Source of the DNA: Patescibacteria group bacterium UBA661 | Lineage (GTDB): Bacteria > Patescibacteriota > Minisyncoccia > Phycocordibacterales > UBA918 | Direction of reading: 5' to 3' | Length of the DNA: 10,757 nt | Assembly (NCBI GenBank): GCA_002299465.1 | Contig: DBNX01000027.1 | Span: 38,882 to 49,638 of the forward strand | Shown here: piece by piece, positions 1 through 7,195 of the stretch | Position numbering within the stretch: position 1 is the stretch's first letter | Layout of the letters: each line of letters starts with the position of its first letter | Position numbers and translations under genes: made by a program | Notes under the pieces: generated by a model | Told to the model about the DNA's origin: nothing | The model's database searches: none | The model's input: only the letters and a program-made list of their open reading frames with translations

Positions 1-693
1 AAAAATCCGCCAAAAAACTCTAAACCATCTACCTCTCACGTATTCCCGACTCTTAAGTAGGGCATTCATACCTCGGACATCTTCCGTCACCAAAACAAAG
101 CTGGCGAACATAAACCAAATAGCAAAAATTAGTCCGGGGATAAACAACAACAAATAACCAGCCATCATAAAAAATAGCTGGAGTATCATAATCCAAGAAC
201 TGGACAACAACCTTCGCCAGCCCCGGCGAAAAGACTCAATGATACCAATGCCCTCGTTTGCATCTTTGATAGCAAACAGCATCGCCACAAATTGCCAGAT
301 AACTAGTAGAAAACTCAAAACCGCAAATAGCAGCCAAATTAGTATTTCTAATACTAAGGGGATTTCCAAAAACAAAACAAAGAGGAACACCGACCCTAAG
401 ACCACAGCCAAGATAAGGTATGCAAAGAATATACCCATCAGCGTCCAAAATCTTTGTTTGTAAATTGAAAAGGCCTGACCAAGGGTAGCAAAGATACCCG
501 GTAATTTAGTGAGTGGTGGTTTTGAGGCCTCTGCTTGATTGGCTGGTGTTACTTTATTTTCCAGAGTAGCAAACGCTTCTTCAACATCTTCTGCCTGCCA
601 ACCACTATTCAACAGTATGGTTTTAATTTGTTCTCGATCAGTACCCTCCTGAGTCTGTTGTTTTATGTAGTCGAGCAGTTGTTGGTTTATCAT
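1..693 (-). CDS. Polytopic membrane protein with N-terminal UBA-like domain (partial)
   Basis: This frame is open from the ATG at 691-693 to the left edge, giving 231 codons with no stop, so the C-terminus lies outside the window. Residues 1-45 are a soluble helical domain with the pattern LLDYIKQQ...GW..eDVeeAF, which resembles UBA/CUE-like three-helix domains often seen at the N-terminus of CPR membrane proteins. A polar linker at about 46-65 follows. Hydrophobic stretches at about 85-110, 112-142 and 167-203 suggest four or more membrane segments. The last visible part, around 204-231, is basic and aromatic (LLKSREYVRGRWFRVFWRIF), as at a cytoplasmic membrane face. The reaction or partner is unknown. 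No Shine-Dalgarno sequence precedes the start. The gene is divergent from the helicase gene at 984. The composition and frame make a real gene very likely, but I cannot name the family. Confidence 0.8.
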   Translation of the reverse strand, partial: MINQQLLDYIKQQTQEGTDREQIKTILLNSGWQAEDVEEAFATLENKVTPANQAEASKPPLTKLPGIFATLGQAFSIYKQRFWTLMGIFFAYLILAVVLGSVFLFVLFLEIPLVLEILIWLLFAVLSFLLVIWQFVAMLFAIKDANEGIGIIESFRRGWRRLLSSSWIMILQLFFMMAGYLLLFIPGLIFAIWFMFASFVLVTEDVRGMNALLKSREYVRGRWFRVFWRIF

Positions 694-796
694 AATATTG
701 TGTTATTTATGGTTATGGTAGCACCTCCCCACTCTGGTGGGGTTTGGGGTTGGGTATAAGCCAAATAAAGTTCAGGTTAGAATTTAAGAATTTTTG

Positions 797-825
797 TTGA
801 CTAAATAACTGATGGGTGTTAGAAT
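797..825 (+). promoter_or_regulatory. Sigma70-like promoter of the helicase gene
   Basis: TTGACT at 797-802 and TAGAAT at 820-825 are separated by exactly 17 nt, each box differing from consensus at one position. Transcription would begin near 832, leaving a 5' leader of about 150 nt before the ATG at 984. Confidence 0.65.
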
Positions 826-831
826 GTCATT

Positions 832-983
832 ACCTTAAGATTCTTGTGTAGGGCTCTTGAGTTGCAAATAGTCATCACCTTAGTGATCTCTTTGGATTAT
901 TTCCTGCACGCCCTCTGAGCATACTCCGTTAATACGCTTTTCCACTTTGTGGTGAAGGTGCTCTACTTGTAACCAATAAACTG
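832..983 (+). promoter_or_regulatory. Long 5' leader of the DEAD-box helicase mRNA
   Basis: The stretch between the predicted start site and the helicase ATG has no ORF of its own but contains short hairpins, e.g. ATCAC/GTGAT (874-887) and CCAC/GTGG (942-952). Long structured leaders are known for bacterial cold-shock helicases (csdA/deaD) and cold-shock proteins. A regulatory role here is inferred only from length and position. Confidence 0.35.
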
Positions 984-2435
984 ATGGATTCATCATCTTC
1001 GCGGTCAAACCGCACCAATTCTGCTAGACCAAGCCGTACTTATCATTCCCACGCACCCCGCCGACAGAGCAATCACAGTCGCCAGCGTAACAACAACCAT
1101 CGAGAAGACACTACGACAACCACTTCCACGAAGAGTCGTTTTATCTACCCCGACCTTGATAAGGGACACGCTAAAAATACTCGAACGTTTAGTGCCAGAC
1201 CAGCTTCTGCTTATAAACAAACCGAAAATCGTACTGAACGAGGTGGTTCTGGACGGAGTGAGCGATTTAGTCGGGGTGGTTTTGGGCGCGGCGGACGCGT
1301 GGCCGGAGGCCACGGCCGCCGCGCCAAGCAAACCTTCGATGTCTCTCGCTACATAAACCTAAACCCTGCTCCCTTAACACCAGAAACTCCTTATGAAGCC
1401 AAACATACTTTCCGAGATTTTAATCTTGACCTTAGGATTGTTGAAGCTGTAACAAACATGGGTATTGAAACCCCGAGTGCGATTCAAGACCAAGTAATAC
1501 CCCACATTATGGAGGGTAGAGATGTTGTCGGCCTAGCCCAAACCGGTACTGGTAAAACAGCCGCTTTTCTTTTGCCCACCATTCACAAAACACTACGGCA
1601 GATGACTCGCCAGACTTTAATCCTTGCTCCCACTCGTGAGTTGGCAATTCAAGTTGAGCAAGAGCTCAGGCGAATTACTCCCAAAATGCATATCTACGCC
1701 ACCGTTTGTGTAGGTGGTATGAATATCCGTCCCCAAATAATGGGCCTACGCCGTAAAAACCACTTCATCATCGGCACCCCGGGACGTGTCCAAGACCTTA
1801 TCGACCGTGGTCACATCACACCGAGTAACATCACAACCGTCATCCTTGACGAAGCTGACCGCATGCTCGATATGGGTTTTATTCATGACATTAAAAAAAT
1901 TCTCAAAGATGTTCCGGCTGAACGCGAGACTTTGTTCTTCTCGGCCACAATGTCAAAAGACATTGAAGGTCTGATTAACGACTTCCTACGCGACCCAGTC
2001 ACCGTCGCCATAAAAAAGAATGACATCATCGGTAGCATCACTCAGAATGTCACCCGCTATGAACATCATAATAAATTTGACACTCTAGTTGAGCTACTCA
2101 AACAACCCGGATTCTCTCGCGTCATCATCTTTGGGGCAATGAAACACAGTGTCGAAAAGCTATCCAACGAGTTGGTAAACTCTGGCCTAAAAGCTGATGC
2201 TATCCACGGCAACAAATCACACGGTCAACGCCAGCGTGCCTTAACCAACTTCAAACAGGGTCGCGTACAGATTTTGGTAGCGACTGATGTCGCCGCGCGC
2301 GGTATTCACGTTGATGATGTTTCGCACGTTATCAATTATGATCTTCCCAACACTTACGAGGATTATGTGCATCGCATCGGCCGGACTGGTCGTGGCAATA
2401 AACGCGGTGAGGCTTTGACGTTCGTACCAGCTTAA
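984..2435 (+). CDS. DEAD-box ATP-dependent RNA helicase with N-terminal RGG-rich tail
   Basis: The 483-residue protein is an ATP-dependent RNA helicase of the DEAD-box family (DeaD/RhlE-like), expected in the cytoplasm in RNA remodelling, ribosome assembly or mRNA decay. Residues 1-115 are disordered and rich in Ser, Arg, Asn, Thr and Gly, ending in RGG-type repeats at about 87-113. The Q-motif region is at 143-170, motif I AQTGTGKT at 185-192, Ia PTRELA at 216-221, TPGR at 265-268, DEAD at 289-292, SAT at 320-322, ATDVAARG at 433-440 and HRIGRTGRG at 463-471. The protein stops about 12 residues after motif VI, so it lacks the C-terminal extension common in DeaD proteins; the RNA-binding tail sits at the N-terminus instead. 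The ATG at 984 is the only ATG upstream of the core in this frame (an in-frame stop is at 930) and has no Shine-Dalgarno sequence. Confidence 0.95.
   Translation: MDSSSSRSNRTNSARPSRTYHSHAPRRQSNHSRQRNNNHREDTTTTTSTKSRFIYPDLDKGHAKNTRTFSARPASAYKQTENRTERGGSGRSERFSRGGFGRGGRVAGGHGRRAKQTFDVSRYINLNPAPLTPETPYEAKHTFRDFNLDLRIVEAVTNMGIETPSAIQDQVIPHIMEGRDVVGLAQTGTGKTAAFLLPTIHKTLRQMTRQTLILAPTRELAIQVEQELRRITPKMHIYATVCVGGMNIRPQIMGLRRKNHFIIGTPGRVQDLIDRGHITPSNITTVILDEADRMLDMGFIHDIKKILKDVPAERETLFFSATMSKDIEGLINDFLRDPVTVAIKKNDIIGSITQNVTRYEHHNKFDTLVELLKQPGFSRVIIFGAMKHSVEKLSNELVNSGLKADAIHGNKSHGQRQRALTNFKQGRVQILVATDVAARGIHVDDVSHVINYDLPNTYEDYVHRIGRTGRGNKRGEALTFVPA
1285..1325 (+). repeat. GC-rich hairpin inside the helicase coding sequence
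   Basis: A 10-bp stem (1285-1294 with 1316-1325, GGCGCGGCGG/CCGCCGCGCC) stacks over a 3:1 internal loop and a 7-bp stem (1298-1304 with 1308-1314, CGTGGCC/GGCCACG), closed by a GGA loop. It lies in the part encoding the RGG tail, just before the helicase core. It would be very stable in mRNA and is far more GC-rich than its surroundings. Confidence 0.7.
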
Positions 2436-2440
2436 TCGTT

Positions 2441-2449
2441 TGGTATAAT
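2441..2449 (+). promoter_or_regulatory. Extended -10 promoter just upstream of the small ORF
   Basis: A perfect TATAAT at 2444-2449 is preceded by TGG (2441-2443), forming an extended -10 element. No good -35 is present at 17 nt (TTCGTA); TTGACG at 2415-2420 is too far away at 23 nt. The start site would fall at about 2455-2457, on the ATG at 2456. It could also serve truB. Confidence 0.55.
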
Positions 2450-2455
2450 CAAGCT

Positions 2456-2536
2456 ATGAAATATGTAATTTTAGCCATCGGTGCTTTTATTTTATTGCTG
2501 ATTGTCAATGCTTTCTTGGGTGGAGAACCCTACTAG
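2456..2536 (+). CDS. 26-residue hydrophobic peptide, predicted leaderless
   Basis: A short ORF of 26 codons ends with TAG at 2534-2536. The product starts MKYVILAIGAFILLLIVNAF and ends LGGEPY: one Lys, a hydrophobic span of about 18 residues, then a short polar tail. This fits a single-pass membrane microprotein or a bare signal-anchor-like segment. Its ATG lies 6 nt after a perfect extended -10 box, so a leaderless mRNA is the simplest model; no Shine-Dalgarno sequence is present. It sits 20 nt after the helicase stop codon and 78 nt before truB. I do not recognise a family. It may be a genuine small protein or a chance ORF downstream of a promoter meant for truB; only conservation can decide. 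Confidence 0.45.
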   Translation: MKYVILAIGAFILLLIVNAFLGGEPY

Positions 2537-2614
2537 TTGAAGCTCGCCCGATCCTCAATCTTACTTACCGATAAGTACTTTTAGGGACTTTACTTTTTTA
2601 GCTTAGCCAAAGTT

Positions 2615-3427
2615 ATGAATGTCATACCACCCTACATTGTGCTAAACAAAAAAGTCGGCGAGACCCCTCTGTCCTGCCTAGAGGCATGGCGAAAAAATCA
2701 CCCAAACCTAAGCGACACTCCACTTGCCTACGCTGGTCGCCTTGACCCGATGGCATCAGGTAAATTACTGATACTAATTGGTGAAACTTGTAAAAACCAA
2801 ACCGCTTATCACCAACTAGACAAAAGTTACGAATTCTCAGTCCTCTTTGGAGTCTCGTCTGATTCGGGTGACGTACTTGGTCTCGCTACCGAAGGTGGCC
2901 CCCGCCTTGTTCAGATTTCGGCGGTAGAAGCTGTCCTAAAAAATCTAGTTGGCAAAATCTCTCTCCCCTATCCAGTTTTTTCAGCACGCACCGTAGCCGG
3001 CAAACCCCTCCACACGTGGGCGGTCGAGGGAAAAATAAACGAGATTAAACTACCTAACAAAGAATCAGAAATCTATTCGCTCATCTTACAAACTGAGACA
3101 AAATTAACCCGCTTACAAATCTACGAAGCCGCTCGTCACAAAATTGAATTAATTCCACCCGTAACCGACATCAGAAAAGCTCTCGGCAACGATTTTCGCC
3201 GCCCTGATATCAGAATCGCCTGGCAAAAATTTTTAGAGAATGGCAATCCGGCTGATGTTTTTTCTATTATGAACTTTGGTTGTGATGCCAGTAGCGGTAC
3301 TTATATGCGTACCCTAGCGGAAGTTATTGCTCGCCAGCTTGGCACTACTGGTCTTGCTTGGTCAATTCATCGACAAAAAATCGGCAACTTCAATCCTCAA
3401 ACCAAAACCTGGTTAAGAGAGTTTTAA
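2615..3427 (+). CDS. truB: tRNA pseudouridine(55) synthase TruB-like, PUA-less
   Basis: TruB converts U55 in the T-loop of tRNAs to pseudouridine in the cytoplasm. The catalytic motif is seen as YAGRLDPMASG with the nucleophilic Asp at residue 44 (family form GALDPLATG). Supporting motifs are the KSYEFSVLFG strand (70-79), SARTVAGKPLH (123-133, family YSALK.dGK.lY) and DASSGTYMRTLAEVIA (224-239, family CSKGTYIRSL). Two features differ from E. coli TruB: about 100 residues lie between the SART and SGTY motifs where E. coli has about 50, with the extra part at roughly 165-212; and the protein ends about 38 residues after the GTYMR motif, so the C-terminal PUA-like domain is absent. The start at 2615 lacks a Shine-Dalgarno sequence. 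The stop codon overlaps that of the convergent glucoamylase gene. Confidence 0.88.
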   Translation: MNVIPPYIVLNKKVGETPLSCLEAWRKNHPNLSDTPLAYAGRLDPMASGKLLILIGETCKNQTAYHQLDKSYEFSVLFGVSSDSGDVLGLATEGGPRLVQISAVEAVLKNLVGKISLPYPVFSARTVAGKPLHTWAVEGKINEIKLPNKESEIYSLILQTETKLTRLQIYEAARHKIELIPPVTDIRKALGNDFRRPDIRIAWQKFLENGNPADVFSIMNFGCDASSGTYMRTLAEVIARQLGTTGLAWSIHRQKIGNFNPQTKTWLREF

Positions 3428-5397
3428 TTTTTTCCTAGCTGCTCTATTTTTTTTAAGTAGGCATCGACTGCTAGTACGTATTCCGCATGACTCCAAATCA
3501 GCGGTGCCGTTGAAAGATGAGCTCTGGTGTGTGGGTGCATTTGCTCTGCTAGCACCCCACTTTGGGTAGCATGCGAAGCGGTCCATTCTAGAATATCCAG
3601 TGCCGGCTTAAGGTCTTTTAGAGATTTCGCTTTAGCGATATGATATTGCGCCATCCACAAAGTAGTTATTACCCACGGATTAGGAGAACCAGCATCTTGC
3701 ATTCGGTAATAATTATCATTTTGATAACGCACCAAACCTCTACTTACACCAGTCACCTCAAGGTTTTTTTCTAAAGTCTTTTTGGCTTCAGTCATTAGTG
3801 AGTCATCCACTTCAACTACCCCAAATAACAATGGGCCGTAGAAGCTACTCGTATCGATAGTTCGATCGTATTCAAGTTCTCCATCTTCAGTGTGATTGAC
3901 ATGTTTAACAAACATCTTTAGCTCATGATCATACAAAACTTTTATGATTGCCCCCTGCATACGCTGGGCCACCGCCAAATACGTACGCGCATCATCATCT
4001 TTGCCCAACATCATGGCAAACCGTGAAGCTGCCATTAAGCCGCCGTAGACTGAGGCGGCGGTATACGTAGAAGTGCCGTATTTTTCTTCCCAAAGATCAT
4101 AGGAGGCTTGCGGTAGTCCAGTGGTTGGCTCGATATAATCACACATAAACCGAGCCGCCGGCTCAATGAAGGGGTTATACAAAGATTCGATAAATTCCAA
4201 ATCACGACACTGGTCGTAATGTTGCCATAATGTAAAGATTACTGAGGCTGTTTCGTCTTCTTGGATTGGTAATCGTGGTTTACCATTTTGCATCCACGGA
4301 TGCCAAGAACTACCCAACACGCCGTCTGTTCGGTATTTATGCATCAAATATCCACCCGGTTCAGCACAATTAGCCAAAAAAGAATACAAGCGTTTTGTTG
4401 TGTCGTGATAGCCAGCGGAATCCAAGGCCAGAGCGATAGCCGCTGCATCACGAGGCCAAACATAACTATATGTGTCACGACCATGATGAAGCATATCAGT
4501 GTCGCTGGAGGCGATGATACCACCACGGTTATCTGTGTGCACTCGAATGGTAACTAGCGAACGATTGTAAAGTGTTTGCAAAACTGGTGAAAGTTTTGAC
4601 AAATCTCGCTCCTCTTTCTTGAGCCAGGCCTCCCAATAAGATTCTGCTCCCGTTATTAAACGAACTGGTTCTTCCATCAAAACATCAGCGTCAAGGGCAT
4701 GGACAGCTGGGATAGACTCGCCACAGGCAATCCAGTATGTCATCTCCGCGGTGGCTTCTGCTCCCAAAATTGTTGTTAATCCAATCACAGAATCAACTGA
4801 ACCATGTTCGATAGGGTTGCGTTCTAGTATTCCATCTACCGCATCTAAATACGTACCCTCCTTGCCCTCAATACCAAATAAGCCGATGTTATAATCAACG
4901 AATTGATTTTTCTCAACGTAAGCGTTAATTAAAAAAGCATACTTTCCTTTGTAGTGAACAATGGCTCGTACTCTAGGATCATAAAAGGCCGTGTCCCCCC
5001 GCCGCGACTCAGCAATTCGAAACTGTTGCGCCAAAAAGAGCTTTATTTCTCGTTCTCGATTACTTTTATTAGTAAGGTGGAATTGGCGTAAAAAAACATC
5101 ACGTTCATTATGAACAATATCACGACTGGAAAGAGTGATGCCTATCGCTTCATTAACAGCAAACAACTGCCCAGCGGCTGGATTTTCGCCAGCACCAATC
5201 GATATCTGCCAAGCTGGGTCGTCCAACCACGACATCCGACCATCCACAAATACACCGATACGGTGTACGAAATTACCACTGGCCCCACTAACGTGGTTTG
5301 GTTCACCAACAAATGGATAATAAAGATCGCGCACTTGTCCGCGCATATCTAAACCGACCAGTAGACTACCGTTACCAAGGGTGGCGGCTCGTGACAT
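3424..5397 (-). CDS. Glycoside hydrolase family 15 glucoamylase-like protein
   Basis: The 657-residue protein fits intracellular bacterial/archaeal GH15 enzymes, which release beta-glucose from non-reducing ends of alpha-1,4-glucans by an inverting mechanism. An N-terminal beta-sandwich region (about 1-265) starts with LGNGSLLVGLD and contains DLYYPFVGEPNH. The (alpha/alpha)6 barrel (about 270-650) carries YSYVWPRDAA (310-319), the general acid region YDLWEEKYG (433-441, acid probably E437), the catalytic base region GVLAEQMHP (614-622, base probably E618) and APLIWSHAEYVLAV (631-644). No signal peptide is seen, so the substrate is likely a cytoplasmic storage glucan. It is the last gene of the four-gene operon, 5 nt after the preceding stop codon. 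Its stop overlaps the convergent truB stop, leaving no separate room for a terminator. Confidence 0.93.
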   Translation of the reverse strand: MSRAATLGNGSLLVGLDMRGQVRDLYYPFVGEPNHVSGASGNFVHRIGVFVDGRMSWLDDPAWQISIGAGENPAAGQLFAVNEAIGITLSSRDIVHNERDVFLRQFHLTNKSNREREIKLFLAQQFRIAESRRGDTAFYDPRVRAIVHYKGKYAFLINAYVEKNQFVDYNIGLFGIEGKEGTYLDAVDGILERNPIEHGSVDSVIGLTTILGAEATAEMTYWIACGESIPAVHALDADVLMEEPVRLITGAESYWEAWLKKEERDLSKLSPVLQTLYNRSLVTIRVHTDNRGGIIASSDTDMLHHGRDTYSYVWPRDAAAIALALDSAGYHDTTKRLYSFLANCAEPGGYLMHKYRTDGVLGSSWHPWMQNGKPRLPIQEDETASVIFTLWQHYDQCRDLEFIESLYNPFIEPAARFMCDYIEPTTGLPQASYDLWEEKYGTSTYTAASVYGGLMAASRFAMMLGKDDDARTYLAVAQRMQGAIIKVLYDHELKMFVKHVNHTEDGELEYDRTIDTSSFYGPLLFGVVEVDDSLMTEAKKTLEKNLEVTGVSRGLVRYQNDNYYRMQDAGSPNPWVITTLWMAQYHIAKAKSLKDLKPALDILEWTASHATQSGVLAEQMHPHTRAHLSTAPLIWSHAEYVLAVDAYLKKIEQLGKN

Positions 5398-5402
5398 ACA
5401 AG

Positions 5403-5422
5403 TTAAAGAGTGTACTCTTTAA
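5403..5422. repeat. 20-bp inverted repeat at the junction between small gene and glucoamylase gene
   Basis: TTAAAGAGTGTACTCTTTAA has 9-bp perfect arms with a 2-nt centre. It covers the last codons and stop codon of the small gene and ends 5 nt before the glucoamylase ATG. It could be an operator, a hairpin affecting translation or processing between the two genes, or chance. Confidence 0.5.
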
Positions 5423-5762
5423 GATGGCGTATAACGATGAGTTTTGCCCCCCCAGCACTCTTGGCTTGTCTAAGGTCAGTAGCGCACTTTTTATCACCCA
5501 ACACAACCTCTACCCAGTTAGCGAAATCATTACGCTCCTTAGTTACATGGTGTGTGTAAACGGCCTTATCCATAACTGCTAAGGCGTCACGCAAAGCCAC
5601 TAGACTATTTAAAATTTGACCATCAGAAGCCCAGAAGGAAGTCTCGTCATTAGCATAGACAAGCTTTTTGCCGACTGATTTTTTCTTGATTGAAACAACT
5701 TTGGAAGCAACTTTTTTGGGTGTCACTTTTTGACTGGTAGTGACTTTTTTTGTGGTTGGCAT
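5403..5762 (-). CDS. Small Lys-rich-tailed protein with DUF5752-like domain
   Basis: The 119-residue protein has two parts. Residues 1-34 are a basic low-complexity tail of Lys, Thr, Val and Ser, like histone-H1-type tails. Residues about 36-117 are a compact domain with FWASDGQILNSLVALRDAL, then HHVTKERNDFANWVEVVLGD, then a C-terminal helix and strand. The pattern G..l.SL..L..AL followed by yHv...rNDFa.Wv..vLgD resembles DUF5752-type domains, which I associate with sugar-polymer gene clusters; this assignment is from memory and tentative. The gene lies 19 nt after the GH57 stop and 5 nt before the GH15 start, so it is almost certainly co-expressed with glucan enzymes. A role as a non-catalytic partner, tethering or regulatory protein of the glucan granule is inference. 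The basic tail could bind nucleic acid or the polymer-enzyme complex. Confidence 0.8.
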   Translation of the reverse strand: MPTTKKVTTSQKVTPKKVASKVVSIKKKSVGKKLVYANDETSFWASDGQILNSLVALRDALAVMDKAVYTHHVTKERNDFANWVEVVLGDKKCATDLRQAKSAGGAKLIVIRHLKEYTL

Positions 5763-5781
5763 AGGACTATAAAATTAAGAA

Positions 5782-7194
5782 CTAATCTTTCTTCAATAAA
5801 CGACTTAGTTGTGCGTAAAGACGTTTTGTGAAAACACCAAACGTCTGCCGCCACTGAGACAATCGCTCCTTGAAACTAAACTGCTCAGTGACTCCGACAG
5901 ACTCTTCAGTCACTGGCAAAATAAGCTTCACCTCCTCTTTACTCTTTTTCTCAGCGAGTTTTTTGGCTCGCACGTTCATCTGCTCCTCTTTCACTTTAAG
6001 AGCATGATGTACCCTTAATTGTAAATCACTTAAGGCATTCATGAAAGCGATATATGCGTCATATGGGGATTGGTACGGACTGAAGTAAGCGTGGACATCA
6101 CCATCGTTTGACCATTTGGTGCACATGTAATAAAAATGATCCGAGGTCTGAAGTTTGCGCCAAGTTTCAATTATTTGCTTGTCCTTAGTCGCTAAGACAT
6201 TAGCTTCCATGCCGTAAATTGCATTGATTGCATCCCGTTGGATATCGTTGCCAGTCCAAGCGGTGAGGTCGCGGTCGGTATCAGCCCAGGTGAGTACATC
6301 AGGCACATCGATTTCTCCGACGGCATTATAAGCTAGGGCTGTTTCGGTCGGCGTGCGAAATGAAGTGTCAGGATGGCGCGTAAGAATACTGGGCAGAGCG
6401 CGCAAGAAGTTGAAAATACCAGTGTCTTCCCATTGGTGTTCGCCAAAAGTCTCATAGTCCATGAACAAATTAATAGTCTGCCCGTTTCCGTGGTGAGAGT
6501 GTATCCAATTAGCGTACGTCTCAGCGTTTAGTGGCCAACTCTCCCAACCGCGATTACCAAAACGAAAAGCTACATCATCTGATAATTTGTAATTCTTGAG
6601 AAGGACTTTAATTTTCTGTCGGCCGGGTGGGTGGTAGAGAAAATTAGGACTGCGCCATCCCAGGTACTTATCCCAACCCTCCGCCATAATCCCAAGATAG
6701 CCGTTATCCTCACACCAGTGGGCGAGGTCGTTACGGTAAGAAAGTTCTGTATTCCGAAAAACTTTTGGCTTTACCCCAAACAACTCAAACACTCGTTTTT
6801 TGTGTTTATCAACCTGTCGCTCAAACTCTGGAACCGAATAAAAAAATGCTAGGGAGTGGTGGTAAGTGTCAGCCAACACCTCCACTCGCCCACTTGCCAC
6901 CAAACGCTGAAATGACTCTAGTACGTCTGGTGCATAAAGTTCAAACTGATCTAACACCGTACCAGAAAACGACAAAGCGAAACGAAAGTCTTTATGCGTA
7001 TCCAGCAATTCTTGTAAGATGCGGTTGGTTGGACGGTAAGATTTATTGGCTACTTTTTCAACGATTCGTCGGTTATTTAAATCAGTCTCCGAGTTGTCAT
7101 TGAAATACTCTGTATCATTACCAATATCAAAAACTCGGTAGCGCTTAACCCGAAAGGGTTGGTGTACGTGAAAATATGGACAGACGGTGAGCAT
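5782..7194 (-). CDS. Glycoside hydrolase family 57 alpha-amylase
   Basis: From the ATG at 7192-7194 the protein is 470 residues. The five GH57 regions are visible: HVHQPFR (9-15), a region around ADTYHHSLAFF (108-118), FRNTELSYRND (147-157) with probable nucleophile E150, MDYETFGEHQW (245-255) with probable acid D246, and WADTDRDLTAWTGND (303-317). The combination NTELsY + MDYETFGEHQW is that of the archaeal MJ1611-type alpha-amylase subgroup, which cleaves internal alpha-1,4 bonds. Residues about 395-470 form a charged, probably coiled-coil tail that is not part of the catalytic core. No signal peptide is present. The frame is open upstream to an ATG at 7410, but that part overlaps the preceding gene and looks unnatural, while GH57 proteins normally begin a few residues before HxHQP. 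The chosen start follows the transferase stop as TAGCATG, suggesting translational coupling. Confidence 0.93.
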   Translation of the reverse strand: MLTVCPYFHVHQPFRVKRYRVFDIGNDTEYFNDNSETDLNNRRIVEKVANKSYRPTNRILQELLDTHKDFRFALSFSGTVLDQFELYAPDVLESFQRLVASGRVEVLADTYHHSLAFFYSVPEFERQVDKHKKRVFELFGVKPKVFRNTELSYRNDLAHWCEDNGYLGIMAEGWDKYLGWRSPNFLYHPPGRQKIKVLLKNYKLSDDVAFRFGNRGWESWPLNAETYANWIHSHHGNGQTINLFMDYETFGEHQWEDTGIFNFLRALPSILTRHPDTSFRTPTETALAYNAVGEIDVPDVLTWADTDRDLTAWTGNDIQRDAINAIYGMEANVLATKDKQIIETWRKLQTSDHFYYMCTKWSNDGDVHAYFSPYQSPYDAYIAFMNALSDLQLRVHHALKVKEEQMNVRAKKLAEKKSKEEVKLILPVTEESVGVTEQFSFKERLSQWRQTFGVFTKRLYAQLSRLLKKD

Positions 7195-7195
7195 G

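Larger units (their letters stand above)
694..983. other. Divergent intergenic region
   Basis: No convincing gene is seen here. The region holds a small hairpin (CCCCAC/GTGGGG, 727-742) running into a G-rich run to 754, a sigma70-like promoter at 797-825 pointing right, and the presumed leader of the helicase mRNA. No clear promoter for the minus-strand gene at 693 could be picked out. Confidence 0.6.

Noticed and set aside
236..448. A 70-residue minus-strand ORF
   Set aside because: It is out of frame within the larger membrane protein gene (1-693), whose frame is open throughout and gives clear membrane segments.
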